From Nostoc calcicola FACHB-3891 (lineage in GTDB: Bacteria > Cyanobacteriota > Cyanobacteriia > Cyanobacteriales > Nostocaceae), in contig NZ_JACJRQ010000010.1 of NCBI RefSeq assembly GCF_014697355.1, forward strand, positions 1 through 64,000: DNA of 64,000 nt. The letters run 5' to 3'. The notes below the pieces were generated by a model. The model saw only the letters and a program-made list of their open reading frames with translations, was not told the DNA's origin and searched no databases. Position 1 is the stretch's first letter. Each line of letters starts with the position of its first letter. A program made the translations under genes and the position numbers. Shown in pieces: positions 35,491-44,727 of the stretch.

Positions 35491-35574
35491 TAATTAATAT
35501 TCCTTGGCTAAAACTTAAGTCATACTCTTAGTTTTCCCAACTGTATGATTCATGTATCACTATTTATAAACACT

Positions 35575-35961
35575 ATGGAATCCCCAATTGAAAGAATAAA
35601 ACTTTCCCAAACAGCGAAAGACCAACTTCTCAAACTCCGACGCAACACCAAAATTGACCAATGGAATATCCTCTGTCGTTGGGCATTTTGTCGTTCTCTA
35701 GCAGAACCAACTCCACCGTCTCCCGTACCAATTCCCCAAGATAGCAATGTGGAAATGAATTGGCGCGTCTTCGGTGGCGAAATGTCCGATATTCTCCTCC
35801 TCGCCCTCAAGCAACGCTGTCATAACGATGGCTATGACACCGACAAAGAAACCCTCGCCACCCAATTCCGCCTACATTTGCATCGCGGTATCGGTTACTT
35901 AGCAGGCGATCAAAATATCAAGAAAATTGAAGATTTAATTGAACTGGTCATTAAAGATTGA
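35575..35961 (+). CDS. dndE: DNA sulfur modification protein DndE
   Basis: A 128-residue protein matching DndE: IERIKLSQTAKDQLLKLRRN (5-24), then WNILCRWAFCRSLAEP (30-45) with the conserved Trp, Cys and Arg residues, a GGEMSDILLLALK block (67-79) and HLHRGIGYL (101-109). DndE binds nicked DNA and forms a complex with DndC and DndD. The ATG at 35575 gives the usual N-terminus (MESPIERIKL); an ATG 30 bp upstream is possible. It is followed after 44 bp by the methyltransferase gene, likely in one transcript. Confidence 0.92.
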   Translation: MESPIERIKLSQTAKDQLLKLRRNTKIDQWNILCRWAFCRSLAEPTPPSPVPIPQDSNVEMNWRVFGGEMSDILLLALKQRCHNDGYDTDKETLATQFRLHLHRGIGYLAGDQNIKKIEDLIELVIKD

Positions 35962-35963
35962 AA

Positions 35964-36003
35964 GGATATTAGTTAACTGTTAACTGTTGACTGTTAACTG
36001 ATA
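35964..36003. repeat. TTAACTG heptamer array between dndE and the methyltransferase gene
   Basis: TTAACTG, TTAACTG, TTGACTG, TTAACTG follow each other without gaps and are bounded by GATATTAGTTAAC and GTTAACTGATATTA, so the array is an inverted repeat overall. Confidence 0.7.
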
Positions 36004-36005
36004 TT

Positions 36006-37463
36006 ATGCCTGAAGCCTTAGAAATCGATCGCCATAGAGCTGCGATCGCTCGCACTGACATCTCCCGCCCCGTACGATTAGCCATAGAATGGGCAATCCT
36101 GGATCAAAATACCACTTTTTTTGACTACGGTTGCGGCTACGGTGGTGATGTGCGGCGAATAGCAGACTTAGGCTACACCAGCGCAGGCTGGGACCCTTAC
36201 TACTATCCCGATGTCCCACTCACCCCCGCTGATGTCGTCAATTTGGGTTATGTCCTCAACGTCATTGAAGATGCAGAGGAACGCCGTCAAAGTCTCATCC
36301 AAGCTTGGGAACTCACCCAGCAAGTTTTAATTGTCGCAGCTCAAGTGTTGATTAATGCTCCCAGCAAAACTCAGCTGGCTTACAACGATGGCATTGTAAC
36401 CCGCCGCAACACTTTTCAGAAATATTACGAGCAAGAGGAACTTAAAACTTACATTGATGAAGTGCTAAATGTGGATGCGGTACCCGTAGCGCTTGGTGTC
36501 TACTTTGTTTTTCGAGATGAAACCCAAAAAGAAAGTTACAAAGCTATCCGTTTCTTTTCTACCTCTTCTACACCGCGAGTCCGCATCCCCACCAAGCGGT
36601 TTGAAGATTACCAAGAACAACTGCAACCACTCATGGCTTTTTTTACCAAGCGCGGTAGATTGCCTGTGAAAGGTGAATTGGAAAATGAACAAGAATTACT
36701 GATAGAATTTGGTAATTTCCGGCGTGCTTTCGGCGTAGTTTTGCAAGCCACCGACGAAACAGAATGGGATGCGATCGCTTATCGTCGTTCTCTAGATATC
36801 CAAGTCTATCTTGCCCTCACCCACTTCGATCGCCGCCCTGCATGGCAGAAGCTAGCGCCAGAAATGCGTCACGACATCAAAGCCTTTTTTAGTAGCTACG
36901 AAGAAGCTTGCCAAGTAGCCGACCAAAAGCTTTTCAGCTTAGGCAAACCGAAAGTGATTCAAACTGCTTGTGAAAAAAGCAAAATTGGTAAACACACCCG
37001 CGGTGCCCTTTATGTACATGTTTCGGCGCTTGCTGCACTCGATCCTCTGCTGCGAATTTACGAAGGCTGCGCTAGCCGCACCATTGGCCGTGTAGATCGA
37101 GCCACATTGATAAAATATCACATTGATAAACCGCAAATATCCTATCTTTTTTACCCAGAATTCGATACTGACGCCCATCCAGCTTTAGCAGCAAGTATAG
37201 GTATTGACTTAAAAACTTTAGCTGTGACTCACCGAGAATATAAAACTAGAGCAAATCCGCCAATTTTGCATCGAAAAGAAACATTTGTTACTAATACATA
37301 TCCACGTTACGAAGAATTTGCTAAACTCACCCAACAAGAAGAGGAATTAGGATTGCTCAAGCACACAAGCGATATCGGCACTCGTGAAGGTTGGGAAAAA
37401 TGCCTTGCCGGACACGGGGTAGAAATCAGAGGACATGAGGTTTATCCGATTCCAGAAAATTAA
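36006..37463 (+). CDS. DNA phosphorothioation-associated putative methyltransferase
   Basis: A 485-residue protein. The N-terminal third has SAM-binding motif I DYGCGYGGDV (40-49), then an acidic turn GWDPYYYPD (60-68) and LGYVLNVIEDAEER. The remaining two thirds are rich in basic and aromatic residues (TKRFEDYQEQLQPLMAFFTK) and lack a motif I can name. Length and position match the family called phosphorothioation-associated putative methyltransferase, whose target is not established. It ends the island. The start is ATG 36006, 44 bp after dndE; the spacer is a small GTTAACT 7-mer array. It could mark DNA in addition to the sulfur mark, or modify another substrate. Confidence 0.85.
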   Translation: MPEALEIDRHRAAIARTDISRPVRLAIEWAILDQNTTFFDYGCGYGGDVRRIADLGYTSAGWDPYYYPDVPLTPADVVNLGYVLNVIEDAEERRQSLIQAWELTQQVLIVAAQVLINAPSKTQLAYNDGIVTRRNTFQKYYEQEELKTYIDEVLNVDAVPVALGVYFVFRDETQKESYKAIRFFSTSSTPRVRIPTKRFEDYQEQLQPLMAFFTKRGRLPVKGELENEQELLIEFGNFRRAFGVVLQATDETEWDAIAYRRSLDIQVYLALTHFDRRPAWQKLAPEMRHDIKAFFSSYEEACQVADQKLFSLGKPKVIQTACEKSKIGKHTRGALYVHVSALAALDPLLRIYEGCASRTIGRVDRATLIKYHIDKPQISYLFYPEFDTDAHPALAASIGIDLKTLAVTHREYKTRANPPILHRKETFVTNTYPRYEEFAKLTQQEEELGLLKHTSDIGTREGWEKCLAGHGVEIRGHEVYPIPEN

Positions 37464-37796
37464 TCCGATTTTGGATTATCAAAGATTTACTGGGAATTGC
37501 TTTGAGTAGTCCATGTTTCGCAATCATTGTTCAAATTGCTATAAGATAAACCACTGCGCTATGAAGGTATCCTGAATTTGGATTTAGGACGAGTAAATCT
37601 TGGTGAGTTAGTGTGTTTGCAGAAAACTACACACGACCTGTGATAGTGATTAATAGTCAATTAATGCTGCGGCGATCGCGTAAATTCTTATAGGTATTAG
37701 TTTAGATGATAGATTTTTTCATTGCCTTGTTGTACTTTATCCAAACTCCAATTACCATAGCTGAGATTTCCTCAAAAGAGGCAGAAAGTTGAAACC
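37464..37796. other. Right flank of the Dnd island
   Basis: A 333-bp AT-rich spacer before the transporter gene. No gene, tRNA or attachment-like repeat was seen; the only notable word is a GCGATCGC at 37672-37679. Confidence 0.5.
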
Positions 37797-39089
37797 ATGA
37801 GGAAAATTGAATCGCTGCTGCAAGTTTTCGGTAGTCGCAAGATGGCGGCTTTGTTATTGTTGGGCTTTGCATCGGGTTTACCGTTATTGTTAATCGGTAA
37901 TACCTTAAAAGCTTGGATGACCGTGGAAAAGGTCGATTTAGGCGCTATTGGCTGGTTTAGCCTTGCCGGGTTGCCTTATTCTTTGAAGTTTCTGTGGTCG
38001 CCGTTAATAGATAGATTCAGCCTGCCAGGTTTGGGACGACGACGGGGTTGGTTGATTTTGACACAGGTTGGCTTGATTATAGCGATCGCCATCATGGCAT
38101 TTCAACAACCCAAACAAGCATTACAACTTTTAGCCATTAACGCTATAGTTATTGCCTTTATCAGTGCAACTCAAGATATCGCCGCTGATGCCTACCGCAC
38201 CGATGTTTTGGAAAAACTAGAAATGGGTGCTGGTGCAGCGGTTTTTATCTTAGGTTATCGAATTGCCTTGTTAGTCGCAGGTGCTTTAGCCTTGATACTT
38301 GCTGATAAATTACCCTGGTCATCAGTTTACTTGTTGATGGCAGGAATCATGTTAATTGGTATTTTTGCCAGCTTGTTAGCACCAGAACCTAAGGAAATTA
38401 GCCCTCCCGCTTCCTTAGCTGATGCTGTTATCTTGCCCTTTGGTGAATTTTTTCAGCGTCAAGGTATCTTATACGCTATTTTAATTCTTGTGTTCATTAC
38501 CTTATACAAACTGGGTGATGCTTTGTTGAGCAATATGACCACGCCCTTTTTGCTGCAAACAGGTTTTACCAAAACCGATATTGGGGCAATTCAAGTCGGC
38601 ATGGGATTAGTTGCTACGATTGTCGGCGCCCTAGCAGGTGGTTCGATTTTGAGTGCTATAGGCATCAATCGATCGCTTTGGGTTTTTGGTATTCTACAAG
38701 CAGTAAGTAATTTAGCTTACTTTTTCCTAGCATATATCGGTAAAAACTACCAAGCTATGGTACTTGCCATCAACATAGAACAATTTTGTGGTGGATTGGG
38801 GACAGCAGCCTTTGTTGCCTTTTTGATGAGTCTTTGTAACCAGCGGTTTTCCGCAACCCAATATGCTTTGCTCTCCAGCTTGATGGCTGTCAGCCGCGAT
38901 ATTCTGTCGGCCCCAGGAGGCGCCATTGCCCAAAGGACAGGTTGGCCGATATTTTTCTTAATAACCATCGCCGCCGCTGTGCCAGGACTACTTCTATTGC
39001 CAGTATTTGCTCCTTGGAACCCTCGGCCAGTGGCAGCATCCAGACCAGGACTTGAGGACGAAGAAGAGGATATATGGGGAATCAAGTAG
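37797..39089 (+). CDS. AmpG-type MFS transporter
   Basis: A 430-residue polytopic membrane protein. The opening ALLLLGFASGLPLLLIGNTL and the following FSLAGLPYSLKFLWSPLIDR are characteristic of the AmpG muropeptide permeases, which import anhydro-muropeptides for cell-wall recycling. Twelve or so hydrophobic segments can be counted across the length, with the loop AATQDIAADAYRTD (about 122-135) conserved in the family. The start is ATG 37797. The next gene starts 16 bp before its stop, pointing to an operon with the small membrane protein. Substrate assignment comes from family resemblance. Confidence 0.88.
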   Translation: MRKIESLLQVFGSRKMAALLLLGFASGLPLLLIGNTLKAWMTVEKVDLGAIGWFSLAGLPYSLKFLWSPLIDRFSLPGLGRRRGWLILTQVGLIIAIAIMAFQQPKQALQLLAINAIVIAFISATQDIAADAYRTDVLEKLEMGAGAAVFILGYRIALLVAGALALILADKLPWSSVYLLMAGIMLIGIFASLLAPEPKEISPPASLADAVILPFGEFFQRQGILYAILILVFITLYKLGDALLSNMTTPFLLQTGFTKTDIGAIQVGMGLVATIVGALAGGSILSAIGINRSLWVFGILQAVSNLAYFFLAYIGKNYQAMVLAINIEQFCGGLGTAAFVAFLMSLCNQRFSATQYALLSSLMAVSRDILSAPGGAIAQRTGWPIFFLITIAAAVPGLLLLPVFAPWNPRPVAASRPGLEDEEEDIWGIK

Positions 39090-39478
39090 TTATTGCTGTC
39101 GGTACATTCATCCTCTTGCTTACTGGTTTATTACTTGGGTATGTTCTCTCGCAGTTAGTTTTAGGATTTCTAGCATTTAACCTCCTAACTTTTTTCGGAA
39201 CACTCAGCCTAATTTTAATTTTTGGTACACTTTATTACGTTTTATTTTGGCAATTGCGGAGAGAGCAGTCTCGGTCATCATTAGATCGAGGAATACCAAG
39301 CCAGGTAGACGAAGGTGTATCTGATAGCTATCTCAAAAACAGGCTAATTGCCAGATTATCCGGTGATACCGCCGCTGCCGAACGATTAATTGAACAGGCA
39401 AAAGAGACTTATCCAGGAATGCCAGAGAATTGGTATTGTGAGAGAGTGCTTGATGACTTAGAGCGCAATCGGGAATAG
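39074..39478 (+). CDS. Small membrane protein of unknown function
   Basis: A 134-residue protein with two hydrophobic segments (about 5-27 and 29-56) followed by a charged cytoplasmic tail that ends AKETYPGMPENWYCERVLDD. Its ATG lies 16 bp inside the AmpG-type gene, so translation is probably coupled. The tail motif 'YPGMPENWYCERVLDDLERNR' is typical of conserved cyanobacterial hypothetical proteins, but I cannot name a function. Confidence 0.75.
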   Translation: MGNQVVIAVGTFILLLTGLLLGYVLSQLVLGFLAFNLLTFFGTLSLILIFGTLYYVLFWQLRREQSRSSLDRGIPSQVDEGVSDSYLKNRLIARLSGDTAAAERLIEQAKETYPGMPENWYCERVLDDLERNRE

Positions 39479-39656
39479 TAGTGGGGAAGTAGGGGAGTGG
39501 GGAGTAGGGAGATGGGGAGAGAATTTTACCCCACCACCCTACGACCTCACCCTTCCCAGTCCCCATACCCAGAAAATCGCTAAAATAAATCAAGAATACT
39601 TTACAAATCTTTAGCTGGGTTCTCATAAAAGTTCCGAGCTTCCTTAGAATTCAAAT

Positions 39657-39845
39657 ATGGCTATTTTTCGTCAATACATCGCCCCACTGCTTGTTGTTTT
39701 GGTATTTGTCTTTGCCCTAGTGGCAGTCAGCGCTCGGATATTTTTACCCTCCGATATGGCAGCACCGGCACCAATTGAAGAGGTAGGGGTAAGTTCTCAA
39801 CCTACTCCTGGTGATTTACCACTACCACATAATTCAGCAAGCTAA
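39657..39845 (+). CDS. Short single-pass membrane protein
   Basis: A 62-residue protein with one strong membrane segment (YIAPLLVVLVFVFALVAVSA, about 7-26) and a Pro/Ala-rich tail that would face outward. The start is ATG 39657 after a short spacer. The acetyltransferase gene follows within 13 bp, so it is probably the leader gene of a two-gene operon. No family recognised. Confidence 0.65.
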   Translation: MAIFRQYIAPLLVVLVFVFALVAVSARIFLPSDMAAPAPIEEVGVSSQPTPGDLPLPHNSAS

Positions 39846-39858
39846 GTCAATATCAGAA

Positions 39859-40401
39859 GTGTCTGAGCAATTACTACCCGGGTACTTTATTCGCCGTGGC
39901 TCAAGTTTAGATCGATCGCTGCTGCTAAAATTCATGCAGCGGACTTACCAAGATCTTTTTCCCAATCAGGATTTTTCCCACCTAGAGCAAACAGTTAAGC
40001 AATACTTCTCCAGCGATACGCCCTTGTGGTGGGTCGATTTTTTGAGTCAGGGAGATGAGGGAGCAGGGGAAGTAAATTCTTCCTCATCTCCCTCATCCCC
40101 CCCATCTCCCTCATCCCCCCATCCCCCCATCGCCTGCCTCTGGGTAGGCAATGCCATAGACCAAGTACAAGGTAACCGTCATGCCCATATCTTTGTCCTC
40201 TATGTTGCGCCAGAACATCGGCGGCGGGGTATTGGTACAGCCTTGATGCAATATGTGGAAAATTGGGCGATTCAAAGAGGCGATCGCCAAATTGGCTTAC
40301 AAGTTTTTCGATCGAATAAACCCGCATTAAATCTTTACGACCAGTTAGGTTATCAAACCCAATCCCTATGGATGGTAAAATTCCTCAATACACAAAAATA
40401 A
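39859..40401 (+). CDS. GNAT family N-acetyltransferase with repeat-encoded linker
   Basis: A 180-residue acetyl-CoA-dependent transferase. The C-terminal core shows HIFVLYVAPEHRRRGIGTAL, the GNAT motif A with the (Q/R)xxGxG/A acetyl-CoA loop, then NKPALNLYDQLGYQ. The start is not certain: GTG 39859 avoids overlap with the previous gene; GTG 39811 would add 16 residues. The segment after DFLSQG (GDEGAGEVNSSSSPSSPPS and on) is encoded by the ATCTCCCTC/ATCCCCCC repeat seen elsewhere between genes, so an intergenic repeat seems to have been inserted in frame between two strands of the fold. Substrate unknown; relatives act on proteins or small amines. Confidence 0.8.
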   Translation: MSEQLLPGYFIRRGSSLDRSLLLKFMQRTYQDLFPNQDFSHLEQTVKQYFSSDTPLWWVDFLSQGDEGAGEVNSSSSPSSPPSPSSPHPPIACLWVGNAIDQVQGNRHAHIFVLYVAPEHRRRGIGTALMQYVENWAIQRGDRQIGLQVFRSNKPALNLYDQLGYQTQSLWMVKFLNTQK

Positions 40402-40576
40402 ATTAGAGGATAGCAATAAAATACTTGAGCGTCTTTTGTTATGGCGCTTCTCGTTTGGCTCAAAGTTAACGAGGGTCAACGGAAAGTGTACAATAACGCA
40501 ACTGATATATATAAAGCTTTAACTTATTGACGCCAGGGATTACATGTTAATCCCCAGAAGGGATTGAAATGAAATT

Positions 40577-41335
40577 ATGTATGACGAAGACGATCTAAGC
40601 CTACTTGATGCAGAGGAGGAGCTAGAAAGCCCCTTAGATAAAATAGAGCCGCTAACTGCCTCCTTGGAAGTGCCCAAGCCCGATCCAGAAGTAATGTTAG
40701 CTCTGCTAAACAGTCCCCAGCCCCAGCAAAGAATGTTAGCGGCGCGTGCTTTTTGCGATCTTGAAGATGCTCGTGCTACCCCCCTTTTGATTCGCTTATT
40801 AACTGATACCTGTCCCTTAGTTCGGGTGAGTGCAGCTTATGGCATCGGACGCAATCCCAGTTCTGAGGCGGTGAGTCCATTAATTGCTCAATTGAATCAG
40901 GATTGGAATGGCTATGTGCGTAAAGGCGTTGTTTGGGCTTTAGGAAACTGTCGCGATCGCCGTTCTGTAGCACCCCTAACAGATGCCTTAAGAACTGACA
41001 TTTCCGCAGTGCGTTTGTGGGCTGCTAGCGCCCTAGCACAAATGGCAGAAGTCAGTTATGAAGCAATTATCGGGGCGATGCCACCATTAATACAAGCCTT
41101 AGTCAATGACCCAGTAGCAGCAGTACGGAGCAACAGTGCTTGGGCAATTGGTCAACTGTGCCGCGAACTGCCTTCTAACGTAGTTTACGCTACAGCGATC
41201 GACGCTCTCATTCAAGCCTTTGCCGAAGACCAAGATTTGGGAGTACGAGAAGACGCCAAAGCCTCACTCTTAGGAGTCGGCGATCCGCGTGGCTTGCAGT
41301 TGATTGAAACCCTGGAACAAGAAGGGTGGTTTTGA
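40577..41335 (+). CDS. HEAT-repeat (PBS lyase-like) protein
   Basis: A 252-residue helical-repeat protein. After an acidic head (MYDEDDLSLLDAEEELESP), about six HEAT units follow, seen as the recurring phrases ARAFCDLEDARATPLLIRLL, VSAAYGIGRNPSSEAVSPLI, KGVVWALGNCRDRRSVAPLT, LWAASALAQM, SNSAWAIGQL and EDAKASLLGVGD. In cyanobacteria such proteins serve as phycobilin lyases, chaperones or phycobilisome factors, or as general scaffolds. There are no phycobilisome genes next to it, so a lyase role is not claimed. The start is ATG 40577 after a GGGATTGAAATG stretch. Confidence 0.82.
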   Translation: MYDEDDLSLLDAEEELESPLDKIEPLTASLEVPKPDPEVMLALLNSPQPQQRMLAARAFCDLEDARATPLLIRLLTDTCPLVRVSAAYGIGRNPSSEAVSPLIAQLNQDWNGYVRKGVVWALGNCRDRRSVAPLTDALRTDISAVRLWAASALAQMAEVSYEAIIGAMPPLIQALVNDPVAAVRSNSAWAIGQLCRELPSNVVYATAIDALIQAFAEDQDLGVREDAKASLLGVGDPRGLQLIETLEQEGWF

Positions 41336-41423
41336 TTTATTTCGGCATAGGGCATGGGGTATGGGACATTCGTCATTTGTCATTTATCATTTGTCATTCT
41401 CCGTGTCCCCACTTCCTCATCCC

Positions 41424-41831
41424 CTACTCATTTTCCCCTACAGACTTGATCAAATTTAGGTCATAGGGGCGTTCTGTGTCGTCCTCACCCAAATACTCGC
41501 CATTTTGAATTTCTAAAATAACTAACGGAATATGACCAGGATTTTCTACCTTATGCAGTGTTGCTGCGGGAACATAAGTTGACTGATTGCGATTTAGTAG
41601 TATTTCCTCATCACCACAAGTGACTTTCGCTACACCTGAGACTACGACCCAGTGTTCATTGCGATGATAATGGATTTGTGATTTAATGCCGTGCCTGGGC
41701 TTGATTTCAACGCGACTAATTCTATAGGTTGCTCCCTCTTCAATGACCTCGACATTACCCCAGTACCGTGTACCAGAATGTGAAGATGGTTCATCAATAT
41801 TTGACTGAGTATTATTTTCATTCAGAGTCAT
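41424..41831 (-). CDS. Cupin-domain protein (mannose-6-phosphate isomerase type)
   Basis: A 135-residue single-domain beta-barrel. The metal-binding cupin motif 1 is HYHRNEHW (His54, His56, Glu59 or His60), and motif 2 follows as PAATLHKVENPG with its own histidine. The start GTRYWGNVEVIEEG and ending EYLGEDDTERPYD match type II phosphomannose isomerase-like cupins, which in sugar-nucleotide enzymes interconvert mannose-6-P and fructose-6-P. As a short stand-alone domain it may bind a sugar phosphate without being a full GMP enzyme. The start is ATG 41831. It is likely monocistronic. Confidence 0.85.
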   Translation of the reverse strand: MTLNENNTQSNIDEPSSHSGTRYWGNVEVIEEGATYRISRVEIKPRHGIKSQIHYHRNEHWVVVSGVAKVTCGDEEILLNRNQSTYVPAATLHKVENPGHIPLVILEIQNGEYLGEDDTERPYDLNLIKSVGENE

Positions 41832-41964
41832 AACTAATTTCTCAACTCAATGATTATTAATATTTGTCAATAATCTATCCTAAAGTGAGTAAATCTGGGT
41901 AAACAGTCCCCATTAAAAAAAACGAATATACCCTACTCCCCCACTCCCTACTCCCTATTTTTAA

Positions 41965-43308
41965 CTAGCCTCCGGTATACTGAATCCTATAAATCCGATT
42001 ATTAGCTTCTTCTGTTAATAGTAGACTGCCATCTGGTAAGACAAGTAAACCTACAGGTCGTCCCCAAGTACTTGGTACAGAAGGATTAAGCAAAAATCCG
42101 GTGAGAAAATCTTCGTAATAGCCTTGTGGTTGTCCTTTTGCATCGAAGGGAACAAACACAATTTTGTAACCGGTGCCGCGATCGCGGTTCCAAGAACCAC
42201 GAAAAGCAGCAAAAGCACCGTTACGGTATTTTTCTGGAAATGTTTTACCATCATAAAACTGCAAACCCAATGCTGCTGAGTGCGCCTGAAATAGCACATC
42301 CGGCGTTTTAGTACTGGCTGCTAAGTCGGGGCGTTTGCTTTGTTCTTTGGTTTTTTGACGCGGATCGAGGTTCTTTGGCGTCAGGTAAGTATAAGGCCAG
42401 CCGTAAAATTCTCCCTTTCGGATGCGTGTCAAATAATCTGGCACCAAATCATCACCGATTCCATCCCTTTCGTTAACAGTAGTATAAAGTTCCTTAGTTA
42501 CAGGATGAAAATCCAGACCAACAGGGTTACGCAAACCGGAAGCGAAAGTCTGCTGTTGAGAACCATCCAAATTCATCACCTGCACCGAAGCCCGTGGTAG
42601 GGGTTCTTCATCCACGTTGGTTCCTGAACCGATTGAAACATACAATTTATTCCCATCGGGCGAGACAACAACATTGCGTGTCCAATGATTGTTATAACCT
42701 TGGGCAGGTAAGTCAGCAATTTTTTGCCCGTTACCTGTAATCTGATTTTGGCCTTGAGTATAGGGAAAACGCAATACAGCATCTGTGTTCCCCAGAAAGA
42801 AGGAATCACCTGCAAAAGCCATACCAAAGGGTCGATTGAGTCCGTTATCCCTTGTAGCAAAGGTTTCTCGAACTTCAGCTACACCATCGCCATTGCGATC
42901 GCGCAATAGACGAATGCGATTTTGCCCGGTTTCAGTTACCAGTACATCACCATTGGGGGTTAAAGCTAGCCACCGTGGGGCATTTAAACCTTCAGCAAAA
43001 ATGTTAACTGTAAAGCCTGGTGGTACGCGTAGTACCGGGTCTTGGGGAATGGGCACAACCTCAGGCCGCTTAGACGCACTTTCTGTTGCGAAGGGTGCCG
43101 GTAAGTTCTTGAGATTGATTCGGATAGGTTTAGGTGAAAATGCTTCAGTCCGGATGATATTTTTTGACTGTGTAGTATTTTGTGTCAGTTCGGTATCAGA
43201 TACAGATGTTTGCGGTGCAGGATTATCTGAGGAGGCGCGAGTCTGGTTACAGGCTGCTACCAAGGTGAGTAAAAAAACTGGCAGCAAGAAACGCCCAGGA
43301 ACTTTCAT
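41965..43308 (-). CDS. PQQ-type sorbosone/glucose dehydrogenase-like lipoprotein
   Basis: A 447-residue exported beta-propeller. A lipoprotein signal peptide, FLLTLVAAC, has its lipobox cysteine at residue 20, so it should be lipid-anchored. The propeller includes VPPGFTVNIFAEGLNAPRWL, TGQNRIRLLRDRNGDG, NVVVSPDGNKLYVSIGSG and the ending GSLLLTEEANNRIYRI, which match sorbosone dehydrogenase (GDH-like) enzymes of the PQQ family. It probably oxidises a sugar or aldose on the periplasmic side. ATG 43308 is chosen, since the extra seven residues before it spoil the signal peptide. The gene is isolated. Confidence 0.85.
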   Translation of the reverse strand: MKVPGRFLLPVFLLTLVAACNQTRASSDNPAPQTSVSDTELTQNTTQSKNIIRTEAFSPKPIRINLKNLPAPFATESASKRPEVVPIPQDPVLRVPPGFTVNIFAEGLNAPRWLALTPNGDVLVTETGQNRIRLLRDRNGDGVAEVRETFATRDNGLNRPFGMAFAGDSFFLGNTDAVLRFPYTQGQNQITGNGQKIADLPAQGYNNHWTRNVVVSPDGNKLYVSIGSGTNVDEEPLPRASVQVMNLDGSQQQTFASGLRNPVGLDFHPVTKELYTTVNERDGIGDDLVPDYLTRIRKGEFYGWPYTYLTPKNLDPRQKTKEQSKRPDLAASTKTPDVLFQAHSAALGLQFYDGKTFPEKYRNGAFAAFRGSWNRDRGTGYKIVFVPFDAKGQPQGYYEDFLTGFLLNPSVPSTWGRPVGLLVLPDGSLLLTEEANNRIYRIQYTGG

Positions 43309-43502
43309 GGCGGTAAACACTATACACAATTTTTATACTCTAGACTTGAAACTTAATAATTGTCGCCAGTCTAAAGTCCGATTTTTTTGAAGGGATTGGG
43401 TATTGGGGACTGGGGATTAGGGAATTAAGATTAGAAATACTATATTTCCAATTCTCAATCGGGAGTACCAATCCCCAATACCCAGTCCCCAGTCCCCAAT
43501 CC

Positions 43503-44714
43503 TCACACATATAAACATTTATTTGTCAATAAAAAATGTTCAAATTCGGCTGCTGGTAATGGACGACTAAATAGAAAACCTTGCATAGAATTACAGTTGT
43601 GTTGGCGCAAAAAAGCTAGTTCTGCTTCTGCCTCTACACCTTCAGCAACTACATTTAGGTTGAGGTTATGAGCCATTTGAATTAATGCTTTAGTAATAGC
43701 TGATTTTTGGGGGTCGGTGGCAACATTATGAATAAAATAACGGTCGATTTTTAAAGTATTAATTGGTAAACTTTTCAAATAAATTAAAGAAGAGTAGCCT
43801 GTACCAAAATCATCGATCGCTATTTTCACACCCAGAGAGCGCAATTTTTTCATAGTAGCGATCGCACTATTTACATCTTGCACAATCATACTTTCAGTAA
43901 GTTCTAATTCTAGGCAATTTGCTTGCAAATCATTAGTTTCTATAAAATTCACTATTTCCTGAAAAAAATCTGGTTGATTAAATTCAATAACGGATAAATT
44001 TACAGCAATATTCAATGAATAAATTCCGGCATCTCGCCAGGTTTTCATTTGTTCGCAGACTCTTTTTAATACCCATTTTCCAATGGGAACAATTAAACCT
44101 GTAGACTCTGCTAAGGGAATAAATTCTGTTGGATAAATTATGCCCATTTCCGGACTTTGCCAACGCAATAAACTTTCAGCGGCTACTATCTTTCCAGAAG
44201 CAATATCCACGATTGGTTGATAATAAATCTCAAATTCTTGAAATTTATTTTGTTTGATTGCCCGATGTAAGCTAATTTCTAACAACTGCATTTTCGGAGA
44301 CAATTTGTGAATTGCAGTCTGAGGAGATAAATATCTTTTTAAAGTAGCATGCTTTTCCAACCTATTCATAATAGCACTTAATAACTCAGTCCGAGTAAAT
44401 GGCTTAGTTATATAGTCATCTGCACCCATATCCATACCTCGACGGAAGTCAGATTTTGCAGATTTTGCAGTGAGAAAAATGAAGGGAATTGTTGCTGTTG
44501 TTGGATCTTGACGTAATGCTGTTAGCACGCCATAACCGTCAAGTTCTGGCATCATCATGTCACACAAAATTAAATCGGGAACTTCGGAAATAGCCAAATC
44601 TACCCCGATTCTGCCATTGGCAGCAGCAATGGTTTCAAAATCTTCAGCTTCTAGCAGATCTAAAATATTTTCTCGGACTGATTCTTCATCTTCAATGATT
44701 AAAATTTTCGGCAT
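43503..44714 (-). CDS. Response regulator with EAL (c-di-GMP phosphodiesterase) output
   Basis: A 403-residue two-part protein: a receiver domain (1-125) with phosphoacceptor Asp52 in LILCDMMMPELDG and the ITKPF lysine, then an EAL domain (about 155-395). Catalytic residues are present: ESLLRW (the EAL position reads ESL), NLS, ELTES, DDFGTGYSS, KIDR and AEGVE, so it should be able to cleave c-di-GMP; no GGDEF partner is fused. It follows a PAS histidine kinase gene with a 13-bp gap, so the kinase is its likely phosphodonor. The start is ATG 44714. Confidence 0.9.
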   Translation of the reverse strand: MPKILIIEDEESVRENILDLLEAEDFETIAAANGRIGVDLAISEVPDLILCDMMMPELDGYGVLTALRQDPTTATIPFIFLTAKSAKSDFRRGMDMGADDYITKPFTRTELLSAIMNRLEKHATLKRYLSPQTAIHKLSPKMQLLEISLHRAIKQNKFQEFEIYYQPIVDIASGKIVAAESLLRWQSPEMGIIYPTEFIPLAESTGLIVPIGKWVLKRVCEQMKTWRDAGIYSLNIAVNLSVIEFNQPDFFQEIVNFIETNDLQANCLELELTESMIVQDVNSAIATMKKLRSLGVKIAIDDFGTGYSSLIYLKSLPINTLKIDRYFIHNVATDPQKSAITKALIQMAHNLNLNVVAEGVEAEAELAFLRQHNCNSMQGFLFSRPLPAAEFEHFLLTNKCLYV

Positions 44715-44727
44715 AATTAACCTCTAT

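Noticed and set aside
40537..40572. CRISPR-repeat-like word (GTTAATCCCC ... GGGATTGAAAT) just before the HEAT-repeat gene
   Set aside because: Only one copy is present, with no spacer-repeat periodicity and no cas genes in the window.
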